Shown: positions 1 through 9,470, counted from the stretch's first letter. The stretch is 64,000 bases of DNA from Variovorax sp. (GCA_017744935.1 JAGIAI010000012.1:28477-92476); one strand, 5' to 3'. Notes: generated by a model from the sequence alone, not told the origin. Program-made: numbers and translations.

Positions 1-1
1 C

Positions 2-1159
2 TTCGGCGACCACAAGGGCGAGAAGGCCTGGCAGGATGTGCCCGGCGAGCACCGGGCCAACCTGCGCCGCATCATCGTCACGCAGGGCGACACCGAACCC
101 GCGTCGGTCGAGCAGCAGCGTCACCTGGGCCTGACCGCGCCCAGCATGTACGACCTGCGCAACCTGTTCCAGATCAACGTGGAAGAAGGCCGCCACCTGT
201 GGGCCATGGTCTACCTGCTGCACAAGCACTTCGGCCGCGACGGCCGTGAAGAAGCCGAGGCGCTCCTGCAGCGGCAGTCCGGCGACCAGGACAACCCGCG
301 CATCCTCGGCGCCTTCAACGAGAAGACGCCCGACTGGCTCGCGTTCTTCATGTTCACCTACTTCACCGACCGCGACGGCAAGTTCCAGCTCTCCGCGCTG
401 GCGGAAAGCGCCTTCGATCCGCTCGCACGCACGACCAAGTTCATGCTGACGGAAGAAGCGCACCACATGTTCGTGGGCGAAAGCGGCGTCTCGCGCGTGC
501 TGCAGCGCACCGCGCAGGTGATGAACGAACTGAAGACCGACGACCCGCAGAAGGTCCGTGCGGCCGGCGCCATCGACCTCGGCACCATCCAGCGCTACCT
601 GAACTTCCACTACAGCGTCACGATCGACCTCTTCGGCGCCGACCAGTCGAGCAACGCCGCCATCTTCTACAGCTCGGGCCTGAAGGGCCGCTATGAAGAA
701 GGCAAGCGCACCGACGACCACGTGCTCAAGGGCCAGACCTACAAGGTGCTCGAAGTGCAGAACGGCCAGCTCGTCGAGAAGGAAGTGCCGATGCTCAACG
801 CGCTCAACGAAGTGCTGCGCGACGACTTCATCAAGGACTCGGTCGCTGGCGTCGCGCGCTGGAACAAGGTTCTCGAAAAGGCCGGCATCCCGACCCGCCT
901 CACCGTGCCGCACAAGGCCTTCAACCGCCAGATCGGCGCACTCGCCGGCATCAAGATGTCGCCGGAAGGCCGCGTGGTGAGCGAGGCTGAATGGAGCGCC
1001 AAGAAGGCCGAGTGGCTGCCGACCCCCGAAGACTTCGCTTTCGTGGCATCGTTGATGGGCCGCGTCGTTGAACCTGGCAAGTTCGCGAACTGGATCGCGC
1101 CGCCCGTCATGGGCATCAACCGCCAACCGGTTGACTTCGAATACGTCCGCTTCGGCTGA
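2..1159 (+). CDS. boxB: Benzoyl-CoA 2,3-epoxidase subunit BoxB (5' truncated)
   Basis: Oxygenase component of the aerobic benzoyl-CoA pathway. It is a diiron protein that converts benzoyl-CoA to the 2,3-epoxide using electrons from BoxA. The reading frame is open to the window edge, so about 385 C-terminal residues of a roughly 475-residue protein are visible and the start lies upstream. Two ExxH diiron-ligand motifs can be seen: EGRH in the [10 protein letters not shown] segment and EAHH in the TEEAHHMF segment. The C-terminus is the family-typical [19 protein letters not shown]. boxA follows after 56 bp with its own ribosome-binding site, so the two form an operon. The GTG at 38 is internal and is not a start. 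Confidence 0.95.
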   Translation, partial: FGDHKGEKAWQDVPGEHRANLRRIIVTQGDTEPASVEQQRHLGLTAPSMYDLRNLFQINVEEGRHLWAMVYLLHKHFGRDGREEAEALLQRQSGDQDNPRILGAFNEKTPDWLAFFMFTYFTDRDGKFQLSALAESAFDPLARTTKFMLTEEAHHMFVGESGVSRVLQRTAQVMNELKTDDPQKVRAAGAIDLGTIQRYLNFHYSVTIDLFGADQSSNAAIFYSSGLKGRYEEGKRTDDHVLKGQTYKVLEVQNGQLVEKEVPMLNALNEVLRDDFIKDSVAGVARWNKVLEKAGIPTRLTVPHKAFNRQIGALAGIKMSPEGRVVSEAEWSAKKAEWLPTPEDFAFVASLMGRVVEPGKFANWIAPPVMGINRQPVDFEYVRFG

Positions 1160-1215
1160 GAATGAGAAGTTCGCGGACGGGGCAACCCGTCTGCGACGAG
1201 ACAAGGAGATCCACG

Positions 1216-2496
1216 ATGGACATGGCCGTTGAAATCAAGGTGATCAAGCAGCACCTGATCGATCCCGAAATCTGCATTCGCTGCAATACCTGCGAAGCGA
1301 CGTGCCCCGTGGGTGCCATCACGCACGACGATCGCAACTACGTCGTCCGTGCCGACGTTTGCAACAGCTGCATGGCCTGCATCTCGCCATGCCCGACGGG
1401 TTCGATCGACAACTGGCGCACCATGCCCACGGCGCGCGCCTATTCGATCGAAGAACAGCTCACCTGGGACGAACTGCCCGCCGAGCTCACGCCGGAGCAG
1501 CTCGAAGCCGAAGGCCTGGGCGCGGGCGACGAGGTGCAGTTGCAGGCCGCCGCGACCGCAGTGCCGCAACCGGCATCTGCACCCGGAGAGGTGGCGTTCA
1601 ACTCCGCGCAGTACGGCGCCACCACGCCGCCCTGGTCGGCAGCGCATGCCTACACCAACCTGTACCCGCCGAAGGCTCCGACCACGGCCACCGTCGTCGG
1701 CAACTTCAACTGCACCGAAGCGGGCTACGAGAACCAGACGCACCACATCGTGCTCGACTTCGGAGCGATGCCCTTCCCGGTGCTCGAAGGCCAGTCGATC
1801 GCGATCATTCCGCCGGGCGTCGATGCCAACGGCAAGCCGCACTTTGCGCGTCAGTACTCGATCGCGAGCCCGCGCAACGGTGAGCGGCCCGGCTACAACA
1901 ACATTTCGCTCACGGTGAAGCGCGTGCTGGAAGACCACCAGGGCAACCCGGTGCGCGGCGTGTGCAGCAACTACGTCTGCGACCTCAAGGTCGGCGACAA
2001 GGTGCAGGTCATCGGGCCCTTCGGCAATTCCTTCCTGATGCCGAACCACCCGAAGTCGCACATCGTGATGATCTGCACCGGCACCGGCAGCGCACCGATG
2101 CGCGCGATGACCGAATGGCGCCGGCGCCTGCGCAAGAGCGGCAAGTTCGAAGGCGGCAAGCTGATGCTGTTCTTCGGCGCCCGCACGCAGCAGGAACTTC
2201 CGTACTTCGGCCCGCTGCAGACGCTGCCCAAGGACTTCATCGACATCAACTTCGCGTTCTCCCGCACGCCGGAGCAGCCCAAGCGCTACGTGCAGGACGC
2301 GATGCGTGACCGCAAGGCCGATCTCGTCGAGTTGCTGAAGGACGGCCAGAGCCACTTCTACGTGTGCGGCCTGAAGAGCATGGAAGAGGGCGTGGTGCTG
2401 GCGCTGCGCGATGTCGTGACCGAAGCTGGTCTCGACTGGGACACGATCGGCGCTGCCCTCAAGCGCGAAGGGCGCCTCCATCTCGAAACGTACTGA
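1216..2496 (+). CDS. boxA: Benzoyl-CoA epoxidase reductase subunit BoxA
   Basis: NADPH-dependent reductase that passes electrons to BoxB. The N-terminus is a two-cluster ferredoxin: [12 protein letters not shown] (Cys20, 23, 26, 30) and [12 protein letters not shown] (Cys49, 52, 55, 59), each with CxxCxxCxxxC spacing for [4Fe-4S]. An Ala/Pro-rich linker (about 110-135) leads to a ferredoxin-NADP reductase module with the flavin motif RQYSIAS, the pyridine-nucleotide motif [10 protein letters not shown] and a C-terminal [14 protein letters not shown] chose the ATG at 1216 (426 residues) because AAGGAG lies 7 bases before it. An upstream in-frame ATG at 1162 has no ribosome-binding site. Confidence 0.95.
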   Translation: MDMAVEIKVIKQHLIDPEICIRCNTCEATCPVGAITHDDRNYVVRADVCNSCMACISPCPTGSIDNWRTMPTARAYSIEEQLTWDELPAELTPEQLEAEGLGAGDEVQLQAAATAVPQPASAPGEVAFNSAQYGATTPPWSAAHAYTNLYPPKAPTTATVVGNFNCTEAGYENQTHHIVLDFGAMPFPVLEGQSIAIIPPGVDANGKPHFARQYSIASPRNGERPGYNNISLTVKRVLEDHQGNPVRGVCSNYVCDLKVGDKVQVIGPFGNSFLMPNHPKSHIVMICTGTGSAPMRAMTEWRRRLRKSGKFEGGKLMLFFGARTQQELPYFGPLQTLPKDFIDINFAFSRTPEQPKRYVQDAMRDRKADLVELLKDGQSHFYVCGLKSMEEGVVLALRDVVTEAGLDWDTIGAALKREGRLHLETY

Positions 2497-2499
2497 CGG

Positions 2500-2946
2500 A
2501 TGAAGTTCTCGGAGTTCCACGAAGGTCAGGTCATCGAGGCCGGGCCCTATCTCGTGACCGAGGCGGAGCTTCTCCAGTTTGCGAAGGCCTATGACCCGCA
2601 GTGGTTCCACACCGATGCGGAACGCGCGGCCGAGGGCGCGTTCGGCGGCCTGATCGCGAGCGGCTGGCACACGGCGGCCATCGCGATGCGGCTCATCACC
2701 GATGCGGCGCTCGTGGGTTCGGAGTCCTTCGCTTCGCCGGGGCTTCAATACCTGAAGTGGCCCAACCCGGTGCGGCCCGGTGACAGCCTCCGGCTCGTCG
2801 CCGATGTGGTCGAAGCGCGCCGGTCCGACAAGCGCCCGACCCTCGGCATCCTGCGCTGGCGCTGGCGGCTCTTCAATCAGCGTGAGCTGCCGGTGCTGGA
2901 TCTGGAAGCGACGAGTCTGTTCAGGCTCCCCGAGCCTCAGCGCTGA
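2500..2946 (+). CDS. MaoC-family (R)-hydratase-like protein
   Basis: Hot-dog-fold protein of the MaoC dehydratase family, 148 residues, which usually hydrates or dehydrates acyl-CoA thioesters. Visible signatures are the D-P-x-x-x-H segment (AYDPQWFHTD, about residues 30-39), the FGGLIASGWHT helix typical of the hydratase-2 motif, and PNPVRPGDSL in the second half. It starts 3 bases after the boxA stop, so it is almost certainly cotranscribed with boxBA. It may act on a ring-opened CoA intermediate of benzoate breakdown, but the substrate is inferred from position only. Confidence 0.88.
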   Translation: MKFSEFHEGQVIEAGPYLVTEAELLQFAKAYDPQWFHTDAERAAEGAFGGLIASGWHTAAIAMRLITDAALVGSESFASPGLQYLKWPNPVRPGDSLRLVADVVEARRSDKRPTLGILRWRWRLFNQRELPVLDLEATSLFRLPEPQR

Positions 2947-2958
2947 GACGCGGAACGG

Positions 2959-3390
2959 TCAGCCTTCGAAGCCCAGCAGCTTTCGCAGGAGTGCGGTCAG
3001 CTGCGCGCGTTCGGCCTCGCTCAGCCGGGAAGTCACCGCATCGACATACGACGCCGACTTGCCGGCGTGATCGTCCAGCATCCGTCGGCCTTCGTCGCTG
3101 AGCCGCAGGCAGAAGCTGCGCGCGTCCAGCGGCGATCGATCGCGACACAGCAACCCCTTGCCAACGGTGCGCACGACAAGATCGCTGCAGGTGTTGAGGT
3201 CGAGGCCGATGTCCTCCGCGATCTGTCGCTGCGAAGCACCCGGCCGCTGTTGCACCGCCACCAGCAGCGCAAGCTGGCGTGGTGTCACCGCATCGCCATA
3301 GACGGCGGGAAACAGCGCCTCGCACTCGAAATGCGCGCGGCGCAGCAGGTGCGGCAGGTTGTGAAGAAGTCGGACCCTCGGATCTGGCAT
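2959..3390 (-). CDS. MarR-family transcriptional regulator
   Basis: A 143-residue winged-helix repressor. The HTH core is TPRQLALLVAVQQRPGASQRQ (about 36-56) followed by a recognition helix, LDLNTCSDLVVRTVGKGLL, and the wing DRSPLDARSFCLRLSDEGRR with the family-typical D-x-R motif. It is encoded convergently with the box genes, only 12 bp from the MaoC stop. It could sense an aromatic acid and control the neighbouring operon or the methyltransferase 30 bp downstream on its own strand. No operator could be assigned. Confidence 0.88.
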   Translation of the reverse strand: MPDPRVRLLHNLPHLLRRAHFECEALFPAVYGDAVTPRQLALLVAVQQRPGASQRQIAEDIGLDLNTCSDLVVRTVGKGLLCRDRSPLDARSFCLRLSDEGRRMLDDHAGKSASYVDAVTSRLSEAERAQLTALLRKLLGFEG

Positions 3391-3420
3391 GGGGCGAATG
3401 TAGCGCCCGCGGCGTCGGCG

Positions 3421-4236
3421 TCAGGGCTTGCGCGCCGCCACGAGCACCGCAGGCATCGGCACTTCGTAGCCTTCCGCCGTCCGATAGGGCTCCAGCCGAT
3501 CGAGGATCGCGTCGTCGATCGCATCGAGCACCTCGGTGCGCTGTCGCTGCAGCGTGCCGCGCGTACGCACCGTGCCGGTCTTCACCGTCAGCAGGACCTG
3601 CTCGCCCGAGGCCGCGCGCCAGCTCTGCGGCAGTCGGGTCACCGTGACATCGGCGAAGCCCGCTTCAGCCAGGGCCTTCTCGCTCGCCGCCGCATCCGCG
3701 AACTGGAACATCGGTGGCCCGGCTGGCAGCCCGACGTCCTGCGAGCCGACCGAAGCGATCGCCTCGAGCACCGCGCCGAAGAGCCTCGACTGCTGCGGCA
3801 CTTCCCAGACCGTGAATGCGAGCCGGCCGCTTGGCTTGAGCACGCGGAACGCTTCGCGGAAGAATTGCTGGGGATCGGGAAAGTGCAGCACGCCGTAGTT
3901 CGACACGATCGCGTGGAAGTGCTCGCCCTCGAAAGGCAGATTGCCCGCATCGGCCTCGACGAAGGTCGCGCCCGGATAGCGGCGCGCGGCGAGCCGCACC
4001 TGCTCCGCGGAGAAGTCGACTCCCACCACCTCGGCCCCGCGCGCGAGCGCCGCACCGGCCGCATAGCCCGCGCCGCAGGCCGCGTCGAGCACGATGCTGC
4101 CCCTGGCCACGTGCGCGGCATCGAGCAGCGGCCCGATCGATTGCGTCGTCAGCCCCGAGAGAAGGTCGTCGTAGCCTGCGCACACCGTCGGGTCCGCCCA
4201 GCCGGCGTGCTCGAAATCGCGGAAGGCGTTGCTCAT
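3421..4236 (-). CDS. Class I SAM-dependent methyltransferase
   Basis: A 271-residue Rossmann-fold methyltransferase of the UbiE/Methyltransf_11 type. Motif I is VLDAACGAGYAAG (about 50-62), followed by the acidic residue of motif II (VVGVDFS), VEADAGNLPF (motif III) and HFPDPQQFFREAFRVLKPSGRLAF (motifs IV-V). A strong ribosome-binding site (GGAGGAAG) lies 4-5 bases before the ATG. The marR gene lies downstream on the same strand, so the pair may be cotranscribed. The acceptor substrate cannot be deduced from sequence. Confidence 0.87.
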   Translation of the reverse strand: MSNAFRDFEHAGWADPTVCAGYDDLLSGLTTQSIGPLLDAAHVARGSIVLDAACGAGYAAGAALARGAEVVGVDFSAEQVRLAARRYPGATFVEADAGNLPFEGEHFHAIVSNYGVLHFPDPQQFFREAFRVLKPSGRLAFTVWEVPQQSRLFGAVLEAIASVGSQDVGLPAGPPMFQFADAAASEKALAEAGFADVTVTRLPQSWRAASGEQVLLTVKTGTVRTRGTLQRQRTEVLDAIDDAILDRLEPYRTAEGYEVPMPAVLVAARKP

Positions 4237-4350
4237 GCGCTTCCTCCATGGCGTTGGGTCGATCGAGGATGGTGCGCGGGCCCGCGGGGAGTGTCAATCG
4301 CGCGGCTCCTCCGGATAAAGTAGCCCGCTTTGCAACGTCTGGAGACGCGC

Positions 4351-4776
4351 ATGAAGAAGCCGGAATCGGCCGAGGGTCCACCGCCATCGCAATTGATCGA
4401 CGAGCGCATCGCCGGGCTCGGCGACTGGCGCGGCGAGATGCTTGCCCGCATGCGCAAGCTCATCAAGGAGGCAGATCCCGAGGTCGTCGAGACCTGGAAG
4501 TGGATGGGCACGCCGGTCTGGGAGCACGACGGGATCATCTGCACTGGCGAGACCTACAAGGCGGTCGTGAAGCTCACCTTCGCCAAGGGCGCATCGCTGG
4601 ATGATCCGGCGAAGCTTTTCAATTCGAGCCTCGACGGCAATGTCCGCCGCGCGATCGATATCCGCGAAGACGAGAAGGTCGACGCGAGTGCGTTCAAGGC
4701 GCTCATCCGTGCAGCGATCGCGCTGAACACCGCAGCCAAGTCCAAGCCCAAGCGAACGAAGAAGGCCGCTGAATGA
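4351..4776 (+). CDS. DUF1801 domain protein
   Basis: A 141-residue cytosolic protein of the DUF1801 (YdhG/YdeI-like) family, whose biochemical role is unknown. Typical features are the early R-x-L-I-K-E-A-D-P-E-V-E segment, WKWMGTPVWEHDGIICTGE, then KLTFAKGASLDDP. The C-terminus is a Lys/Ala-rich tail. The ATG at 4351 is preceded by GGAG 6 bases upstream; a TTG at 4330 in the same frame has no such site. The stop overlaps the ATG of a tiny ORF (ATGA at 4773-4776). Confidence 0.85.
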   Translation: MKKPESAEGPPPSQLIDERIAGLGDWRGEMLARMRKLIKEADPEVVETWKWMGTPVWEHDGIICTGETYKAVVKLTFAKGASLDDPAKLFNSSLDGNVRRAIDIREDEKVDASAFKALIRAAIALNTAAKSKPKRTKKAAE

Positions 4777-4856
4777 AATACCTGCGCATTTCCAAGTCCC
4801 TGGTTGCTGGCGCGGCCACGCCGGACGATGGCGGCGTGGTATGGCGGCCTGCGTAA
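4773..4856 (+). CDS. Possible 27-residue coupled peptide
   Basis: An ATG overlaps the stop of the DUF1801 gene in an ATGA arrangement and opens a 27-codon frame (MKYLRISKSLVAGAATPDDG, then VVWRPA). It has no recognisable domain or membrane segment. The coupling is the only argument for translation and chance is possible. It is listed as a weak candidate only. Confidence 0.2.
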   Translation: MKYLRISKSLVAGAATPDDGGVVWRPA

Positions 4857-4878
4857 GTGGATGTAATTCGGTAGGGCG

Positions 4879-5004
4879 CTAGGCCGTGGCGACTGATGTA
4901 GAGGCCGGTGCCGCGGTCGCCTTGGGCGGTTGAGGCTTGGGCTCGCAGGCCGCGAGCGCTGCCAGCGCCGCGCAGGCAAGAAGGAGTGCGAGGGCTCGGT
5001 TCAT
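4879..5004 (-). CDS. Small lipoprotein, 41 residues
   Basis: Predicted tiny exported lipoprotein. The sequence starts MNRALALLLACAALAALAAC, a signal peptide with a lipobox ending at Cys20, followed by a short Pro/Lys/Ala/Thr tail (EPKPQPPKATAAPAST). AAGGAGG lies 6 bases before the ATG at 5004 and decides the start; a longer in-frame opening upstream lacks this. It resembles entericidin-sized lipoproteins common in proteobacteria. The function is unknown. Confidence 0.7.
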   Translation of the reverse strand: MNRALALLLACAALAALAACEPKPQPPKATAAPASTSVATA

Positions 5005-5060
5005 GGCGTCCTCCTTGGGGTCGTTGCGACGAGACCCGAACGCCTTGATTCTGATCCGGC

Positions 5061-6101
5061 TCAGGCGTCCTTGCCTGGCTTCAGCGGGTAGCCCGCCTCG
5101 CGCCACGCCTTCATGCCGCCATCGAGCGCGACTGCGCGAACGAACCCCATCGAGCGCAGCGTCGCCGCCGCGAGCGTGGAGATATAGCCCAGCTCGCAGC
5201 AGGCGAGGATGCGCCGCGTCGGGTCGGGCAGGTCCTGGTTCACGCGCAGCTCGAGCTGGCCGCGCGGCAGCAGCCGCGCTCCGGGGATGTGGCCTGATTC
5301 GTAGGCGTCGCGCTCGCGCACATCGAGCACGATGAGATCGTCCTCCTCGGCTTCCACGCGCGACTTCAGCTCGGCCAGCGACATGAAGGGCACGGCGGAC
5401 GTCGCTTCGGCCAGCAGGCTCGCGACTGTCTTGCCGCCGCTCATGTTCGTGCGCAGCGCCTCGGTGATGTGCGTCGGCATCGTGAGGTTGAGGTTGCGCA
5501 TCATCTCCACGAACTCGGCGCGGTCGCGCTTCTGCAGGCGCGGATTGGTCGCGATCTCGTCACCGATGGTCGAGTGGCTGCGGCCCTTGTAGTCGTGCGC
5601 GGGGTAGACCTTGAGCGCGGGGTCGAGCTTGAGCACCTTGTTGAAGAGGCTGTCGTAGAGCTGTTCGGGGTCGCCGCTGGGCAGGTCGGTGCGGCCCGTC
5701 GCGCCGATGAGCAGGGTGTCGCCGGTGAAGATCTTGTCGTCCACCAGCAGGCACATCGAATCCGCGGTGTGCCCCGGCGTGTGCATCGCCTGCAGCCGGA
5801 GCTTGCCGAGCACCACCATCTCGCCATCGCCGATCCGCATGTCCACGAAGGGAGCGGGGCTCGCGCGGTGCATCACCACCGGTACATCCAGCCGCCGCGC
5901 GAGCTCGCGCGTGGCCGAGAAGTGGTCGGCATGCGTGTGCGTGTCGATCAGGTAGCGGATGCGGACCCCATCGCGCGCGGTGAGCGCGATGTAGTGATCG
6001 ATCTGGCTCAGCTCCGGATCGATCAGCGCGGCCACGCAGGTCTGGTCGCACCCGATCAGGTACGACTGGCAGCCGCCGGTGGCGATCTGCTCGAACACCA
6101 T
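5061..6101 (-). CDS. Persulfide dioxygenase-rhodanese fusion (ETHE1-like MBL-fold protein)
   Basis: A 346-residue two-domain sulfur-metabolism enzyme. Residues 1-230 form a metallo-beta-lactamase fold of the ETHE1 type: H55-x-H57-x-D59-H60, MHTPGHTADS (about 113) and FTGDTLLIG (about 129) provide the iron ligands for oxidising glutathione persulfide. Residues about 240-346 form a rhodanese domain with active-site Cys302 in CELGYIS. This loop lacks the Arg of the usual CxxGxR pattern, so thiosulfate transferase activity may be altered. It lies 11 bp behind the peroxiredoxin gene on the same strand, which suggests a shared role in thiol and persulfide stress. Such fusions are known in Burkholderiales. 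Confidence 0.9.
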   Translation of the reverse strand: MVFEQIATGGCQSYLIGCDQTCVAALIDPELSQIDHYIALTARDGVRIRYLIDTHTHADHFSATRELARRLDVPVVMHRASPAPFVDMRIGDGEMVVLGKLRLQAMHTPGHTADSMCLLVDDKIFTGDTLLIGATGRTDLPSGDPEQLYDSLFNKVLKLDPALKVYPAHDYKGRSHSTIGDEIATNPRLQKRDRAEFVEMMRNLNLTMPTHITEALRTNMSGGKTVASLLAEATSAVPFMSLAELKSRVEAEEDDLIVLDVRERDAYESGHIPGARLLPRGQLELRVNQDLPDPTRRILACCELGYISTLAAATLRSMGFVRAVALDGGMKAWREAGYPLKPGKDA

Positions 6102-6112
6102 CGGCCGACCGT

Positions 6113-6772
6113 TCAGCGCGGCTGCTTGACCACGCGCAGGTACGGCTTGGGCGCCGTCCAGCCGTCCGGGAAGAGCTTCTTCGCGTCGTCGTCAGAGACC
6201 GAGCCCGCAATGATCACGTCGTCGCCATGCTTCCAGTTCACCGGCGTGGCGACCTTGTGCGCGGCGGTGAGCTGCATCGAGTCGAGCACGCGCAGGATCT
6301 CGTCGAAGTTGCGGCCGGTGGTCATCGGGTAGGTGAGCATCAGCTTGATCTTCTTGTCCGGGCCGATGATGAACACCGAACGCACGGTGGCGTTGGTCGC
6401 GGCGGTGCGGCCGTCGGACGTGCCCGGCTCTTCCGCGGGCAGCATGTTGTAGAGCTTGGCGACGTTCAGGTCGGTGTCGCCGATCATCGGGTACTTGGGC
6501 AGGTAGCCCTGCGTTTCCTCGATGTCCTTGGCCCACTTGTCATGGGCGTCCACCGGGTCGATGCTCAGCCCGATGAGCTTTGCGTTGCGCTTGGTGAACT
6601 CGGGCTCGATCTTCGCCATATAGCCCAGCTCGGTGGTGCACACGGGCGTGAAGTCCTTGGGATGCGAGAAAAGGATCGCCCACTTGTCGCCGATCCAGTC
6701 GTGGAATTTGATCGGCCCCTGGGTGGTGTTGGCCGTGAAATCGGGCGCAACATCGTTGATGCGCAGTGACAT
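6113..6772 (-). CDS. 1-Cys peroxiredoxin (Prx6 family)
   Basis: A 219-residue peroxidase that reduces H2O2 and organic peroxides. The peroxidatic Cys45 sits in the exact motif HPKDFTPVCTTE (37-48), and no second Cys occurs, which marks the 1-Cys Prx6 class. The C-terminal extension (VATPVNWKHGDDVII, about 170-185) is also characteristic of Prx6. AAGGAG lies 6 bases before the ATG. It is the first gene of a pair with the persulfide dioxygenase-rhodanese fusion. Confidence 0.94.
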   Translation of the reverse strand: MSLRINDVAPDFTANTTQGPIKFHDWIGDKWAILFSHPKDFTPVCTTELGYMAKIEPEFTKRNAKLIGLSIDPVDAHDKWAKDIEETQGYLPKYPMIGDTDLNVAKLYNMLPAEEPGTSDGRTAATNATVRSVFIIGPDKKIKLMLTYPMTTGRNFDEILRVLDSMQLTAAHKVATPVNWKHGDDVIIAGSVSDDDAKKLFPDGWTAPKPYLRVVKQPR

Positions 6773-6950
6773 ATTCGCTCCTTCGAGTTGATGATGAGGC
6801 CGCGCAGAAGTGGCCGCCGATGGCCGCGCGGGGAGTGCAAAAGTACACCACTTTCCGATGGCGCTAGCAAGGCATCGAACCCCTGTCGATTTGCATAAGC
6901 TTGTGCTTTCCCGCTTGATGGACCGGCCACCCGCGCGCTAGGCTCGACGC

Positions 6951-8984
6951 GTGAACAAGACCATCGAGACCCCCGCCCCCTTCATCCCCCGGATCCGCCT
7001 CTACCAGGATTGGCTGCGCGACCAACGGGGCCTCTCCTTCGATTCGTACGACGCGCTATGGCGCTGGTCGACCACCGACCTGCCTGCGTTCTGGCAGAGC
7101 ATCTGGGACTTCTTCGGCATGCATTCGCCCACGCCGCACGCGCGGGTCGTCGGCGACACCCACATGCCGGGCACCGAGTGGTTTCCGGGCGCGCAGGTCA
7201 ACTACACCCGCGAGGTCTTCCGCCATGCCGATGCGGCGCACGCGGCTGGCATGCTCGCGATCGTGGCCGACAACGAACTCGGCGAAGTGCGCGAGATCTC
7301 CTGGCCCGAACTGCGCCGGCAGGTGGCTTCCGTCGCGCTGAAGCTGCGCGAGCTCGGCGTGCAGCGCGGCGATCGCGTCGCGGCCTACATGCCCAACGTG
7401 CCGGAAACCCTCGTCGCCTTCCTCGCCTGTTCGAGCATCGGCGCGGTATGGAGCGTCTGCGCGCCCGACATGGGCACCGCGGCCGTGGTCGATCGCTTCC
7501 GCCAGATCGAACCCAAGGTGCTGATCGCGGTCGATGGCATCCACTACGGTGGCAAGTCGATCGATCGCAGCGCGGTGGTGCAGGAACTGCGCGCCGCGCT
7601 GCCCAGCGTCCAGAAGCTGCTGTTGGTGCAAACGCCCTTCGCCGCAGCACGCATCGAGGCCGAAGCCGAATGGCAGGACGCCGTCTCGCGAAACGATGCC
7701 GCGACGGCCGCCTTCGAACCCGAGTGGCTGCCCTTCGACCATCCGATCTGGATCGTCTATTCGAGCGGCACCACCGGGCTGCCCAAGCCCATCGTGCACG
7801 GGCAGGGCGGCATCCTCGTCAACATGTACGCCTGCGGCTTGCACCATGACCTCGGCCCGAGCTACAGCGCCAACAACCATGGCGAGCGTTACCACTGGTA
7901 CAGCTCGACCGGCTGGGTCATGTGGAACTCGCAGCTCTCAGGGCTGGCCTTCGGCGCGACCATCTGCATCTACGACGGCAATCCCGCCGGCAGCCGCGAG
8001 AAGATCGACTGGGGCGTGCTGTGGCGCTTCGTCGCGCGGCACAAGGTCACCTTCTTCGGCGCCGGCGCAGCCTACTTCGCGAACTGCATGAAGGCGGGCC
8101 TGGTCGCGAAGGACTGCGGCGATCTCTCGCGCGTGCGCGCGCTCGGCAGCACCGGCTCGCCGCTTTCGGAAGAAGTGCAGCGTTGGGGCTCCGCGCAGGT
8201 GCTCGGAGCCGGATCGCCCGAAGTGTGGTGGTACAACATTTCGGGCGGCACCGACTTCTGCGGCGCGTTCGTCGGCGGCAATCGCGAACTGCCCGAAGTG
8301 CCGGGCCAGATGCAATGCCGCTTCCTTGGCGCCGCGGTCGAAGCGTGGAACGAGAACGGCGAACCCGTGATCGGCGAAGTCGGCGAGCTGGTCTGCACCC
8401 AACCCATCCCTTCGATGCCGCTGTACTTCTGGGGTGACGAAGGCAACGCCCGCTACCTGTCGAGCTACTTCGACACCTATCCCGGCGTCTGGCGCCATGG
8501 CGACTGGATCCGCATCGGCGAGGACGGCGGCTGCATCATCTACGGCCGCAGCGACGCCACCATCAATCGCCAGGGCCTTCGCATGGGCACCAGCGAGATC
8601 TACAGCGCAGTCGAAGGCTTGCCCGAAGTGCTCGACTCGATGGTGGTCGATCTCGAATACCTCGGCCGCGAAAGCTACATGCCGCTCTTCGTCGTACTGC
8701 GACCCGGCTCGACGCTCGACGCCGCGATGCGCGCGAAGATTGAGAACGCGATCAAGACATCGCTCTCACCGCGCTTCGTGCCCAACGAGATCCTGCAGGT
8801 CGCGGAGATTCCGCGCACCCTGTCGGGCAAGAAGCAGGAACTGCCGATCAAGAAGCTGATGCTCGGGCAGCCGATCGAGCGGGTGGTCAACCGCGAGGCG
8901 ATGGCCAACCCCGGGTGCCTCGACTGGTACGTGGCCTTCGCGTCGGCGCATGCAAAGGCGCAGGCGCAGAATCGGAGCGCATGA
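6951..8984 (+). CDS. aacS: Acetoacetyl-CoA synthetase (acetoacetate-CoA ligase)
   Basis: Cytosolic adenylate-forming ligase activating acetoacetate to acetoacetyl-CoA with ATP; 677 residues, the full family length. The AMP-binding motif is YSSGTTGLPKPIVHG (about 268). Other family signatures are WYSSTGWVMWN, ISGGTDFCGAF, the adenylation motif YGRSDATINRQGLRMG and the C-terminal Lys loop PRTLSGKKQELPIKKL. It starts with GTG at 6951. The next gene begins inside its stop codon. In this window it could use acetoacetate produced by the BKACE enzyme encoded at 40.3-41.2 kb. Confidence 0.93.
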   Translation: MNKTIETPAPFIPRIRLYQDWLRDQRGLSFDSYDALWRWSTTDLPAFWQSIWDFFGMHSPTPHARVVGDTHMPGTEWFPGAQVNYTREVFRHADAAHAAGMLAIVADNELGEVREISWPELRRQVASVALKLRELGVQRGDRVAAYMPNVPETLVAFLACSSIGAVWSVCAPDMGTAAVVDRFRQIEPKVLIAVDGIHYGGKSIDRSAVVQELRAALPSVQKLLLVQTPFAAARIEAEAEWQDAVSRNDAATAAFEPEWLPFDHPIWIVYSSGTTGLPKPIVHGQGGILVNMYACGLHHDLGPSYSANNHGERYHWYSSTGWVMWNSQLSGLAFGATICIYDGNPAGSREKIDWGVLWRFVARHKVTFFGAGAAYFANCMKAGLVAKDCGDLSRVRALGSTGSPLSEEVQRWGSAQVLGAGSPEVWWYNISGGTDFCGAFVGGNRELPEVPGQMQCRFLGAAVEAWNENGEPVIGEVGELVCTQPIPSMPLYFWGDEGNARYLSSYFDTYPGVWRHGDWIRIGEDGGCIIYGRSDATINRQGLRMGTSEIYSAVEGLPEVLDSMVVDLEYLGRESYMPLFVVLRPGSTLDAAMRAKIENAIKTSLSPRFVPNEILQVAEIPRTLSGKKQELPIKKLMLGQPIERVVNREAMANPGCLDWYVAFASAHAKAQAQNRSA

Positions 8985-9406
8985 ACAAGCGCGCCTTCCT
9001 TCATTCGATCCTTGCCACCGCGGCGGTGCCTCTATTGCCGGCCTGCACGACGCCACCGCCGCCCCAGCCCGAACTCGTGCGGGTGACCGGCACCGTCGCG
9101 TACCGCGAGCGCATCGCGCTCGACCCGTCGGCGGAGATCGTGGTGCAGCTTCTCGATGTCTCGCGCATGGACGTGGCCGCCACCGTGCTCGCCGAACAGC
9201 GCATCCGTGCCGAGGGCAAGCAGGTGCCAATCGCCTTCGAGCTCAGCGTGGACCCCGCGCGCATCGATCCGCGCATGCGCTACAACGTATCGGCGCGCAT
9301 CCTCAAGGACGGGCAACTCCTCTTCATCACCGACCGGGCGTACCCGGTGCTCACCTACCGCGAAGGCAACACCGCGAGCCTGATGCTCACGCGTGTGGAC
9401 CGCTGA
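8981..9406 (+). CDS. YbaY-family lipoprotein
   Basis: A 141-residue secreted lipoprotein of the YbaY family (PF09619). The N-terminus (MNKRAFLHSILATAAVPLL then PAC) is a signal sequence with a lipobox Cys. The mature domain shows the family hallmarks VTGTVAYRERIALDPSA, LLDVSRMDVAATVLAEQ, PIAFELSVDPARIDPRMRY and a closing PVLTYREGN. The ATG at 8981 overlaps the aacS stop (ATGA), so the two are translationally coupled although no functional link is obvious. Confidence 0.85.
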   Translation: MNKRAFLHSILATAAVPLLPACTTPPPPQPELVRVTGTVAYRERIALDPSAEIVVQLLDVSRMDVAATVLAEQRIRAEGKQVPIAFELSVDPARIDPRMRYNVSARILKDGQLLFITDRAYPVLTYREGNTASLMLTRVDR

Positions 9407-9470
9407 TCGTCAGGCGCACCGGCTACGATCGGTCGCGCCTGTGCATCCAACCTCGTCGTCTCCTGATCCC

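Noticed and set aside
739..2748. 669-codon open frame on the minus strand
   Set aside because: Antisense to boxB and boxA. The composition is Arg/His-rich and no family fits.
3067..4323. 418-codon plus-strand frame
   Set aside because: Opposite the MarR and methyltransferase genes, both of which have clear motifs.
8915..8980. Upstream extension of the YbaY-like lipoprotein
   Set aside because: The added 22 residues precede the signal peptide and lie inside aacS; the ATG at 8981 gives a normal lipoprotein start.
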